DNA of 64,000 nt, taken from the NCBI RefSeq assembly GCF_018143015.1, contig NC_054746.1, positions 44,052,701 through 44,116,700 of the forward strand. Direction: 5' to 3'. The DNA is from Lytechinus variegatus (lineage: Eukaryota > Echinodermata > Echinoidea > Temnopleuroida > Toxopneustidae). Of this stretch, positions 48,300-64,000 are shown in pieces. Made by a program: the position numbers and the translations under genes. Under the pieces are notes generated by a model. That model worked only from the letters and a program-made list of their open reading frames with translations, was not told the DNA's origin and did no database searches. The first letter of the stretch is position 1; each line of letters opens with the position of its first letter.

Positions 48300-49215
48300 T
48301 GATAAAATACTAGTCAATTGACCCAAAATGACTTTTGACCATGATAATGTGACCTATATGTAAGAATTGTGCAAAACAATCATTCATACTTGATTACCCT
48401 TACATCTATGTTTCATGAACTACATGCAGATCCATCCATTTTTGAAGGTGTGATGCCAATTTAACAAATACATAAACCCAACATGGCCAAAGTTCATTGA
48501 TCTTAAATGACCTTTGATCTTGGTCATGTGACCTGAAACATGCTCAGGATATTTAGGGATACATGGTTGCTCTTACATGTGTATGTCCATGTAACTACAT
48601 GTCGGTCCATAAACTTTAAAAGTTAGGACAATTCCACAAATACCTCCAGCATTACCAAAGTTTGTTGACCCTAAATGACATTTGACCTTGGTCATGTGAC
48701 CTGAGTCTCGCACAGAATGTTCAGGGATACTTGATTGCTCTTATGTCTAAGTTTCTTGAACTAGATCCATAAATTAAAGTTGTGATGACAATTCCACAAA
48801 TACCCCCAACATGGCCAAAGTTTGTTGACCCGAAGTGACATTTGACCTTGATCATATGACCTTGATCTTCAGTGATACACCATTACCCTTATGCCTAAGT
48901 TTCATGAATTAGGTCCATACGTTATGACAACATTTCAAAAACTTAACCTTGGATAAAATTTTGATATTGATTCCTCCAACATGGTCTAAGTTCATTGACC
49001 CTATATGACCTTTTACATGTACCTTGTCCATGTGACCTGAAAGTCAGGCAGAGTGTTCAGTAATACTTGATTACCCTTATGTCTAAGTTTCATGAACTAG
49101 GTCCATTTACTTTCTAAGTTACGATGACATTTCAAAAACTTAACCTTGGTAAGATTTCAATGTTGACAACGCCGCTGCTGGAAAAGCGGCGCCTCGCTCT
49201 ACTATGCAGGCGAGA
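48300..49215. repeat. Second tandem array of the same general type
   Basis: Five or so diverged units of about 165-185 bp with 'aaatgacctttgatcttggt', 'catgtgacctgaaa', 'ttgattacccttatgtctaa', 'gtttcatgaactaggtccat'. It ends 'tgctggaaaagcggcgcctc' and 'gcaggcgagataaaaa', whose inverse starts TTTTTATCTCGCC, matching the TCTCGCC end of the neighbouring element. Confidence 0.7.
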
Positions 49216-49439
49216 TAAAAATATGGCAATTCCATGTGTGCATGGAGGAATCAAACTTTGTTGCAAAGTATAATCAGGAGAGAAAAAATCTTATTTTTGC
49301 AAATACAAAAAATAAAAAAGACTGAGTGGGTTACATGTATGTCTTTGGTTCCCCTACATACAAACCATGATGAGCATAATCACAATTGTTTTGTGAAAAT
49401 AAGGAAAAACCTTTAAATGTTTTGACTTTCTTATTTCTT

Positions 49440-49543
49440 TTCAGATTCAATTTTGATGTAATTTCCAGCATTATGCTTGTTTTATTTTTCTCATTTTTAT
49501 TTAATTCAAATCCACTTTTTACTGGGGTGGACTTGGTCTTTAA
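49440..49543 (+). repeat. MITE right-end fragment (CAAGTCCACC family)
   Basis: 'cagattcaattttgatgtaa' to 'actggggtggacttggtctt' matches the right end of 29822-30422. The left part is missing. Confidence 0.6.
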
Positions 49544-49632
49544 TCAAGTATCATTGCCTATTTCAATGTCATAATCTAATAAAAATTTACAAAGAAAATG
49601 GATTCTTACCTTTAAATTTTGCTAGAACACCA

Positions 49633-49797
49633 TCAGAGTTTCCTTGGTGACTGTGGTGATGATCTTGGACTGGCACCAGAAGATGTCTTTGGTGGAAAGA
49701 GCATGTGTGTACGAATCTTAGTTTGTTTAGCACCACCATTCCCACCACCACCACTCCTTCTGTGTGTAGGCTCTCCACCTGATAAACAGTTACCCAT
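49633..49797 (-). CDS. Possible small exon encoding a myristoylation-type N terminus
   Basis: A 54-codon ORF begins MGNCLSGGEPTHRR, continues with Gly-rich GGGGNGG and basic KQTKIRTH, and ends SSGASPRSSPQSPRKL before TGA at 49635-49633. Gly2 followed by Cys4 fits N-myristoylation plus palmitoylation. The ATG lies four bases after a strong acceptor (TTTCCTATGCAG, exon from 49801) in a good start context, and a consensus donor AAAG|GTAAGAATC follows with the exon ending at 49610. The stop lies 23 bases before that donor, so either this is a complete small protein, or the true frame shifts, or the exon is fortuitous. A donor at 51986-51981 (GTAAGT) could supply a 5'UTR exon. No protein family is recognised. 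Confidence 0.3.
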   Translation of the reverse strand: MGNCLSGGEPTHRRSGGGGNGGAKQTKIRTHMLFPPKTSSGASPRSSPQSPRKL

Positions 49798-49823
49798 CTT
49801 ACTGCATAGGAAATACAAAACAA

Positions 49824-49852
49824 TGGGCCCCATCTTACAAAGAGTTATGATT
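49824..49852. repeat. Single terminal repeat of a GGGCCC-ended MITE
   Basis: 'gggccccatcttacaaagagttatgattg' matches the terminal repeat of the element at 59497-59757 but has no visible partner here. Confidence 0.45.
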
Positions 49853-49859
49853 GCATGTA

Positions 49860-50628
49860 AGTAAGTAAATTAGAGAACTGATTTCTTTTGCACGTATTCA
49901 AAATGAAGTGTTCATCAATTTCATTTATTTCATTATGAATATAAAGTGAAACAAAATGTGATTCCTCCATGAACATGTAGAATCATCATTGTTCTTACGA
50001 ACATTGAAAACTTCCTTATTGTCAAATCTGCAAGTTACATATTTTTTTACACAGGCCACAGGCAGGGAAGGGAAATATGAGAAACAGGTCCTAGAATCTA
50101 ACAGGTTGTAACTTTGCAGGATAAAAAATTATCTCCTCTTCCCTCCCCCTTCTTCTTTTCCTCCCTCCTCCTTCTCTTCCTCCTTCTTCTCTTCCTCATC
50201 TTCTTCTTCTGCTTCTTCTCTATCTCCTCCTCCTACAGCGGTAAGGTATAACACACAGATCAATAATGCTTTGTTTTGACTTTGTTGTATAAAACAATTG
50301 GTACCAAACGAGGTCGAAACATAACACAGTATTGACCAGATCTAGGCAACAATAGCACATCTACAGAGTGGTGCATTTGTAGAAAGTCAGCGGTAACACA
50401 CAAATGCACAGAATGATGAAGAAAAGGCTTATCATCAAGGTAATTTTATAATTTTTATATCTAGTGATTTTATTATTTTTTTGTTTGAAAAAAATGTGAA
50501 CTCTTTGAGGTGAAATTAGAACTGCAGATATATCACAATTAGGTAATTTTTTTTATTAAATATCTATCATTCTATGGATTTGGTACAATGGTGCTTGAAA
50601 GTCTGACTACTCTGGCAGCTTTTAGAGA
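49860..50628. other. Intergenic with a pyrimidine tract
   Basis: It contains a CTT/CCT-rich tract at about 50130-50235. No gene. Confidence 0.4.
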
Positions 50629-51066
50629 GTGAAGTTGGCTCAGTCGGTAAAGCGTCTGCCCGTTGAACCAAAGATCGTGGGTTCAAGTCCACCCCTGGTG
50701 GATGACTAAAGCCAGTGCGTTGTGTGTAAACGTCTCTCCAAGCCCTGTTTCATAGATGCAGGCTGTGTTACAGTGGAAAACACTCCGTCCCTCGGATAGG
50801 ATGTTAAATGGAGGCCCCGTGTAGAGGAGAATCACCACCTTTGCAAGTTAAGAACCCACTGCACTATTCGAATAAGAGTAGGGGGAAACCCTGGTGTAGT
50901 GGTCCACCTGCATTCCCCAACCAGTTATCGGGAGGAGAGACCTGCGGGTCACAGTTTTGTGTGCGTGCCCTTCTTGGCGACCCAGATTGGCTGGCTCCTC
51001 CAATGCACCTTTGAATGTCTTTGACAGATATATGGCACTATACAAATGCTGTGCATCATCATCTTT
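50629..51066 (+). mobile_element. tRNA-derived SINE, about 440 bp
   Basis: tRNA-like head with Box A TGGCTCAGTCGG (50637-50648) and Box B GGTTCAAGTCC (50680-50690), then a long unrelated body ('gtttcatagatgcaggctgt', 'ccgtccctcggataggatgt', 'ggtggtccacctgcattccc'-like region) and the tail 'ggcactatacaaatgctgtg' with CATCATCATC. ORFs inside are artefacts. Confidence 0.8.
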
Positions 51067-51208
51067 CATCCATGGAATTGAAGTCATGATGCCTCCTAGG
51101 CTAGAAGAGTGGAAGACAGTGCAGTTAACAACAGTGTCTGTTGTACTTCAGTCATGACATATGGGAAACTTGGTCTTAGAGTTTACTACCAAGTAAACCA
51201 CAAAGATA

Positions 51209-51653
51209 CCGTTCTCACTACCTTCCTGAAACTAGTTTACTGGAAACTAGTTAAGTCGAAACTAGTTTAACATGCAGTGAGAACGGTCAAAGTGTTCTTG
51301 GCCTGGAAGCGACCTTCCAAACTGGTAAAGGAAACCACCTCATGATGTAGATTTCAAGATCGCTTTGCCTTGTTAAACTGATCTTCAGGAAGCGATCTTT
51401 GCACATTTTGAGCACACTACTCCACACGACAGGAGTAGAAAGAATGCCTACGCCGCAGTTTTGAAATTCGCATGAATGCGTCACACCACTGAGAGAGCGT
51501 TTCCATAGCAACAAGATCGCTTTACGTTAAGTGATTTTGAAAACCACTTTCGCATGATCAAGTGGGAATGCTAGAAAAGCGATATTCCAAACTGGTTTCC
51601 AGAAAACTAGTTTTAGAAAGCTAGTTACAATTACAAGTTATTAATGAGAACGG
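51209..51653. repeat. MITE-like element with CCGTTCTCAYTA ends
   Basis: Left end CCGTTCTCACTACC, right end AATGAGAACGG. Just inside both ends are ACTAGTTT/GGAAACTAGTT motifs in inverted order. About 445 bp, no coding potential. Confidence 0.5.
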
Positions 51654-52235
51654 CTTCAAGTCAAGCATGCAACTCAAATTAAATATCAAAAAGCCCACAC
51701 AAGTCCATTTTTTGAAAATCCTATTCCTCAGTTACAATAGTCAATACAATAAAAGAAAATAAGAACAGACACGAATAGAGTCCTCAAAATTATTACCATC
51801 ATGGTGTTTTAAATAATGGACTTACTTCAAAATACTAACCTAATTATAAACTGTAACGTTAGACCTAAAATAAATAAGCGTAACAACAATCATCGTGTGT
51901 GGGACTAGATCACCGAGGCCAGACTCGGTCCAGACTCCGTCAGACTCAGTCAGAGGCGTCCGTTGTCGAAATGGAATGATACTTACACTTTACAGCTGAA
52001 TAAACCGTTGAACCTAATTATAAGTGTCACTTGGTTCAGTGCAAGCGTGTAAAATATGTAAAAAAATTAACACTTCAGTTTGTTAGGCACAACTTCGAGG
52101 TATTCCAAAACCAGCAATGAAAGTCAGAGCAAAACAAAATTTAATCGCTGAGTAGATTTATTTTTGCTAGCTAGCGAGCTAGCTGACGACGTGTTTACCT
52201 TTAGATAGATGGCGCTCTCTATCTATATACCGTAT
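51654..52235. other. Intergenic; possible minus-strand 5' exon end
   Basis: No clear gene. A GTAAGT donor at 51986-51981 on the minus strand and a CG-containing patch (51900-51970, repeated 'cagactc') could mark a promoter-proximal non-coding exon for the candidate at 49797. Confidence 0.25.
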
Positions 52236-52240
52236 ACGGC

Positions 52241-53692
52241 ACGCGCGTTTCCGTTTTACACCCTGGCGAAGGCATTTTCCGGAAAAGTAGCCAAAAAGCG
52301 ACTAGTGAAGAGTCTACACACGTCGCTGGTTGCATGCAGCGTGCGACACAGGCGAGTCCACCACCGCATGCAATTTGCACAGTTACTGATCTCGGCACTT
52401 CATGTAGAGAGAGCGGCAGTCAGGAGTGAAATCCGAACATGCTTTTGCAGTCTCGTTGTTTATGATAGTTTTTTTTTATAAAAATAAATTTTTAACTAAA
52501 TGAATAGAATGACAGACAAAATCAAAATAAACAGATACTTATAATGGAAAGACAAATTGAAGTTTGATGGATTGATACACTTAGAAGCTGCCGAAAGATA
52601 GATAGAAGACTGAAATAAATAGAGACAAGATAGACGGATAGATAGATAGAAATAGAGAGAGAGAGGTGGATAGATAGATAGATAGATAGAAAGAGAGAGA
52701 GAGAGAGATGGAGATGTGTCGTAGATAGAAATATGGACGGACAAAGAGAGAGAGAGAGAAAATGCTAGAGAGGGAGAGATTGAGAGACAGATAGATAGTT
52801 AGATAGATAGAAAGATAAAGTATGAGAGAGAAAGAGAAGATAGACAAATTAACAGATAGATAGATATATAGATAGTAGAGAAAGACAGGCAGATGGATAG
52901 ATAAATAGAGATAGATAGATGTTAGATAGATAAAGAGGGAGACAAATAATATTAACAAATTAACAGATAGATAAGTTAAAAAATAGATAGATAAATAGAT
53001 AGAGAGAATAAGAGAAAGACAGACAGATGGATAGATAGAGAGAGATATTAAATAGATAATTAAAGAATGAGAGAGACAGAGAAGATTATTAACAAATTAA
53101 CAGATAGATGAGATACTCTAGTTAAAAAAATAGATAAATAGATAGAGAGAAATAGAGAAAGACAGACAGATGGATAGAGAGATAGATAGAGAATTTGAGA
53201 GATAGATAGATGTCAGATAGATCAAGAATGAGAGAGAAGAGCGACAAATTAACAGATAGATACTGTAGTTACATAGGTAGGTAGAGAGAGAGAGAAATAG
53301 AGAAAGACAGACAGATGGATGGATAGAGAGATTTGAGATAGATAGATGTTAGATAAAGAATGAGAGAGACAGAGAGGATTATTAGATAGATAGATACTGC
53401 AGTTACATAGATAGATAGAGATAGAATTTGAGAGATAGATATATAGACAGATAGAGAGAAAGATAGACATCAGCAAGTCGGCAAGGCAAATGATCAAACC
53501 TGGAAAGTATAAGCTCATGCAGCTGCATTTGCAAGACAGTACGGTATGTTCTGCGGATAACTTCGGTGCGGACTTTGGATCGCGCGCCCAGCTGATAATG
53601 TAAACAAACGTAGACGTAGACTCTTCGCTAGTCGCTTTTTAGCTACTTTTCCGGAAAATGCCTTCGCCAGGGTGTAAAACGGAAACGCGCGT
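52241..53692. mobile_element. 1.45 kb inverted-repeat element with GATA/GAGA microsatellite core
   Basis: Terminal inverted repeats of 77 bp (52241-52317 and 53616-53692) start ACGCGCGTTTCCGTTTTACA and differ at only two positions. A 5 bp direct repeat ACGGC flanks them exactly (52236-52240 and 53693-53697). The interior from about 52600 to 53470 is a degenerate (GATA)n/(GAGA)n/(GACA)n array with spacer phrases such as 'aacaaattaacagatagata' recurring. There is no transposase; Ser/Leu/Tyr-rich ORFs are artefacts. The family is not recognised. Confidence 0.8.
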
Positions 53693-53697
53693 ACGGC

Positions 53698-54427
53698 ACT
53701 GGCTAAAAAAGTACTTTCACTGACATGAGCATGATGATTGAAGAAGAAAAAAAAACATAGAAAGGACCCGGAGAAAAGAACTGAGAAATTACATTATTTT
53801 AACCTCTGGTAATCAACTAATGTCAGCATTCTCCATGCAAGTCACTTATCTACTTGACGTATTTATTGACATATAGAGGGGATGACACGGATGATAAAAT
53901 TAAATGGAAACATTAAAAAGGATATTCCTGTTTGAAAATAATTACAATGCACGTCTGAACATGGACCATAGAGATATATACTTAATACATCTCTATGACA
54001 TGGACCTACTTCGTAATAGGTCCATGGTCTGAATGACTAGAGTAAAATTCACCCAGCGAAATGTCGAACGACGTCATTCGTTTGTGAAGTTAGCAATATT
54101 TTGCGAAAACAGTTATAAGCACTGACCTTTATGCACATCGTTATGAATATTCATTAGGTGGACTGACGATGTCACATCCGCAACTTTCCCTTTAGTATAC
54201 ATGTAACTGTTATTAGTAATAAAATTAAATAATTGTAATTTCATGTAATAACTTATTTCATGAAATCAATTTTTTTTTTAAATACAAGCGTGAGTGATGA
54301 CTCCCTTATATAATAAGTTTCAGAAATGAATATCTATCGCATTAAATCAGTTGTTAATCGTTTTTTTTTTTTTTGGGGGGGGGGGTTCTTGGAGGAAAAA
54401 ATACGAAAGTGGAATATGACATCATCA
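53698..54427. other. Intergenic
   Basis: No gene recognised. It includes the mini-palindrome at 53958-54005 and a T15-G10 homopolymer junction at 54360-54385. Confidence 0.4.
53958..54005. repeat. Mini-palindromic insertion with 9 bp direct repeats
   Basis: AACATGGAC (53958-53966), a 30 bp near-palindrome beginning CATAGAGATATATA and ending TACATCTCTAT (53967-53996), then GACATGGAC (53997-54005). Eight of nine flank bases match. Confidence 0.6.
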
Positions 54428-54556
54428 GTTCGTTGTTCCGAAGGTTCGTTAGTACGAAAATGAAATACGAACCTCAGTCGGAATTACGAACCTTCGGAAA
54501 TACGAACCGTCGGAATAACGAACCTTCGGAGTATCCTAACCTTCGGAATTACGAAT
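54428..54556. repeat. 16 bp minisatellite, GAACCTTCGGAATTAC
   Basis: About eight imperfect units: 'cgaaccttcggaaatacgaa', 'ccgtcggaataacgaacctt'. The first units are in partly inverted form ('ccgaaggttcg'). It resembles the arm of a fold-back element, but no partner arm was found. Confidence 0.6.
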
Positions 54557-55159
54557 GTATGCGATTGTCTCACATAACCTTCAAATAGCTCTATAACGCC
54601 CCCCTGTAGGGACCCTTCCTACATTAAGCTTTAAGTTCAATCACTGGCGTACAGGCGCGGGGGGGGGGTCTTGGTTCCACACCCAAGAGAAAATAAAATG
54701 AATTGTAGGAGACAACGTATAATGAAATGAATGGAAACAATGAATTGTGTTATTTGCTAAATAAAATGGAAAAATCTATCACATAATTGTGACTGGATGA
54801 GATTCATTCTTGACTGGTCTGCTCTTGGTCGGCACGTAGTTCGTCTTGATCAGTTTGTTGCATATATTAGTAGTTTGGTCTTCGTTGCCAGCACTACTCT
54901 TTTTCGCTGTCAATGTCAATAATAATCTACTCCTATGTTGCTGAAAGAAATTTGACCAGGAAAAATAGGGGAAGGTTTCACTATAAAATAAAGGTCGTTT
55001 TGGTCCAAAGAAATCTGACAAGCATTTCAAATATCTTGTTCTGAAAATCGAACATTCTGGGTAATGTTTTGTAATCCTGAACAAAATGCGTACATGATCG
55101 AAAAGTGACTTGTTGAGGACTGTTTGTAGTTAGCCAAAGCGATACATATTCAGTAATCA
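54557..55159. other. Intergenic
   Basis: No gene. Poly-G at 54659-54668. Confidence 0.35.
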
Positions 55160-55560
55160 AATAAAGCGAGCACAAAGCGCGAGCTGAAAACTTTTGTCGT
55201 TCCAATCTAAAAATGGAAATTCTAAGCATATTTTATAATCATGGACAGGATATGCATATAGCTAAGCAATTCGAGCGCGAAGCGTGAGCGAAAAAAATAG
55301 ATTTTGACCTAAAAACGGGTCACTCTATTCATGTTTTGTAAATCATGAAAATGTGGGTAATTGGGTATCTTAAATCAATAATGTGAGCGCGAAGCGCGAG
55401 CAGAAAATTTTAGTCTGAAACTGGATAATTTAAGCATGTTTTAAATGAAGAACAAGCTGTGTATCTCAATTAACATGCGTGCGCGTGTTTATGATTTACC
55501 TTGTATCTGGGCATTCTAAATATATTATTATAAATATAGTGACACGAAATGTTTTTTATT
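55160..55560. repeat. Roughly 110 bp tandem repeat marked by GCGAGCGCGAAGCGCGAGC
   Basis: 'gcgagcacaaagcgcgagct' (55166), 'cgagcgcgaagcgtgagcga' (55270) and 'gtgagcgcgaagcgcgagca' (55384) recur every 105-115 bases, each followed by 'aaaattttagtctgaaactg'-like sequence, and a weak fourth unit near 55480. A related phrase is inverted at 5472. Confidence 0.65.
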
Positions 55561-57668
55561 TCATTTTCCAAGTAGCCCCCTCACCTTGCTTTATTCACTC
55601 TTCTTCATTCGCTTATTTTCTCCTCTCTTTTCCCTTCTTTTTCTTTTTTTAAATGCCTTCCCCCTTTTTTGCTCCACCAATAGGGAGTCCTGGGCCCCCT
55701 TGATCCGCCAATGTAAATTTGACAAGCAAAAAAAAAAGTTTCACTACAAAATGAAGGTTGTTTTGGTGCCATGAAATTTGATAAGCCAAAAAGGGTTTTC
55801 AACACAAGATGTTGGTCCTTTTCCATACATTTCCTCTATGTGACACACCAACCAGAATTTCAGGAGGTGCTGCCTATGGAAAATAATACACGCATCACCC
55901 CTGGGAAAATCTTGGGGGTGTTTCAGAACCCCAGCACCCCTGCTGCCCGCTTTCCAGGTCCATGACGGATGCTCGATGGATAGAGCACTTGAAAGACGTA
56001 TGCAATGAGTACACAACGGATGCATAGCGTTTTCCAACGGATGGCGAGATTTTTTAAAGGACAAGTCCACCCCAACAATAACTTGATTTGAATAAAAAGA
56101 GAAAAATTCAACATTGAATCATTATTTTTAGTAGATTATTAACATGTTTAATTGCTTACACATTGTACAGAAACATTCACGTTGCAAAATTGCGTTCTAA
56201 AACCTCACTCTCTGCCAGAAAACTAAGGAATCGCTACTTTTTAATGAAAATACAATTTATTCAATTTGCTACTACTTCGTCTGTAAATGAAAACTTTATT
56301 TCCATGATTACCCGTTGACGAAGGCTTGTCACTGGCAAGATTATTAATGTACTAACTCAAAACAAACTTTATCACAGATATACATGTATTTTATTTATAG
56401 TAAGTATACTGATTGTTATTACAATTATGACAATATTTGTATACCTTGTAAAAAGACGCCATTGGATTAATATGCAATAATTGGGTAAAGATGAATATTT
56501 TATGATTGTTCATTAATTTTCATTACATATATTTTTGCAATAATTCTTTACTATTGTTTGTGGAGGTTTCTTCGATATAATTTGTTAGAATAAAGTTACC
56601 AGAAGGTCATATATGGAAATGAAAAAAAAAACATGAAAATTCATGTCATGTTCTCATCATTTCATTCAACAACTAAAACATTAAATGTTACGTTGGAAAA
56701 AAAAACAAATGACAAATACGATACTAACATACAGAACAAAATATTTTAGAGAACCACGGTTGTAGAATATAGTAGGCAAAATGGCAAATGCTAAGAATCC
56801 TATTAAACAAATGTCTATTGCGAACAAAATCATACCAAAATAGTTCACATAGTATACTATTCATTTTACCCGTTAGTCGTGTATTCTATTTAAACAAGGC
56901 TATATTTCTTTGTAATACAGATGTTTACTCCATCGCAAAACATCTCCTTTCAATTTCCTATCATAAAGTGATTCGTTTCGGTCTGCTATGATCCATAATT
57001 CCCAAGTAAAACGAACAAATATTATGCAGAGGATAACACGGAAGTGCAAAAAAAAATACCTTGTCGATCGTATCTTTATACTTCAATGAAACAGTACTTT
57101 CATAATCGTCATTCGTTTTACTTGATTCAAAGTCTTATTTTTCGGTGGGGTGGGTATGGGGGTGGGGGATTCCTAAAGCTTTATGGCATGATTCACTGTC
57201 TGATGATTATCAACTAAATTTTGTCCGAAAAACTTCTACCGTGAAACATGGATACTTCGAGTCAAGCCATCACAATTAAAAGATTCTTAACTTTGTCCAG
57301 ATGAATAGTATGTTGGTTATCATTCAAGATCCAAGTGTAGGACCCTTCAGGTATTCACCTAGCAAAATATAGGCTTAATTATGCTGATGATGAGTATCAT
57401 TACTCATGCTAAAGTATAAGGTAATTATTAAGGGTTGAAGCTCTACTTTTGTTGTACCAGTCAGGCTCCAAATAGGCGCAATATAAATGTTGTGGACCAC
57501 TACCACCACCATCATTGTTATCCTCCTCCTCATCATCATCAGGGCTGAGTTTAAAGTTTGGTGTCCGAATTCAGTCAGTCCAACAGCATTGTGTCAATTA
57601 TGCCTCTGAAACTAGAGAGTGAAACATCATCACGTGATTTCAACTCTTCAGTTGGTGCAGAGTGACAT
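55561..57668. other. Intergenic/3' flank of the P450 gene
   Basis: No gene recognised. It holds a MITE end fragment at 56053-56115 and, at 57470-57545, a SINE-like tail ('aggcgcaatataaatgttg' and a CATCATC run). Confidence 0.4.
56053..56115 (-). repeat. MITE end fragment (CAAGTCCACC family)
   Basis: 'aaaggacaagtccaccccaa' followed by 'gaataaaaagagaaaaattc' is the reverse complement of the right end of 29822-30422. The rest of the element is not recognisable. Confidence 0.55.
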
Positions 57669-63423
<5,755 letters not shown>

Positions 63424-64000
63424 CTGCACAACAAATTAGGAGACCAGTTAGCACACAAAAGGGAAGATTTTGCTTTCTTCATTATAAACTATTATGTATT
63501 ACCAAGGAGGTATTAATTCGTCTATCAAGACTTTGTTACATTTGTTAATTTTTGTAATATTTTCAAATACTAATATCAAATGGTAAACAAATGGAATCAA
63601 CGAAACACAGAGACATACGCTTAATTGTTTACTTGCTTGACTTAGCCTGTTAAACTAAGATCCTGAAATAAGACTTGGTAACAACAATGTCCTTTCGAAC
63701 ACAATATAGGATACGCGAGGGTACATTATTTTCACAGTCGAAGTGATCTAAAGCTGATATGAACTTATTGTGTATCATGGTATGTAAAAGTGATAGATGG
63801 GCGTCGTTCAAACTGGCAAGGGAATCAGAGTCAATCTGTTGTGAGTTTTTTTTTGTAGACATGCTTGTATCGTTTTCTCTCATAAATCAAACATGTCAAA
63901 TACACATTTATATAATTCATTTAACAAAATCGGACAAGTTGTTTATGATACTGCTTTTACAAAAGGAAGGTGAATCATGCATTCAGATATTCCAAAACCC
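63424..64000 (-). other. P450 intron to the window edge
   Basis: The first visible exon begins at 63423 after a CAG acceptor with a polypyrimidine stretch, so this is intron. No further upstream P450 exon was recognised before the edge; the ORF at 63650-63883 does not resemble P450. Confidence 0.5.

Noticed and set aside
50637-50700. Possible tRNA gene
   Set aside because: Box A and Box B are present, but cloverleaf pairing is poor and the sequence runs straight into a SINE body and tail.
52496-53518. Minus-strand ORFs rich in Ser, Leu, Tyr, Ile
   Set aside because: Translation of the GATA/GAGA repeat core of the inverted-repeat element.

Overview
The window looks like echinoderm nuclear DNA, most likely sea urchin. 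It is AT-rich, intron-rich and crowded with short non-autonomous DNA elements, tRNA-derived SINEs and microsatellites. One fold-back element has terminal arrays of 15-16 bp repeats, like the TU elements described from sea urchin. The species call is an inference. No prokaryotic, organellar or LTR-type element was recognised.

Layout. (1) 1485-2284, plus strand: last exon of an NXPE-like gene (PC-esterase fold). (2) 6.2-32.9 kb, minus strand: three tandem fatty-acid-binding-protein (FABP/CRABP, lipocalin-fold) genes, called here FABP-C (32446-20182), FABP-A (5'UTR near 14180, stop at 11071) and FABP-B (8823-6246). Each can be assembled from phase-consistent exons with good splice sites. FABP-C has a 10.5 kb intron holding a decayed Tc1/mariner copy, a SINE and several MITEs. 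(3) 32.9-57.6 kb: largely intergenic. It holds a TU-like fold-back element, a 5.8 kb AT-rich stretch with no recognised repeat, a 1.7 kb tandem array rich in TGACCTTTGACCT-like motifs, a possible small exon encoding a myristoylation-type N terminus (MGNCLS), a SINE, and a 1.45 kb inverted-repeat element with a 5 bp target duplication and a GATA-type core. (4) 57.7-63.4 kb, minus strand: eight 3' exons (308 codons) of a CYP46A1-like cytochrome P450, whose N-terminal part lies beyond the right edge.

The FABP cluster and the CYP46A1-like gene both suggest handling of small lipids or sterols, but nothing in the sequence ties them into one pathway. The most unusual items are three tiny palindromes (CATAGAGAT...ATCTCTAT), each flanked by 7-9 bp direct repeats; the differing intron positions among the FABP paralogues; and the GATA-cored inverted-repeat element.
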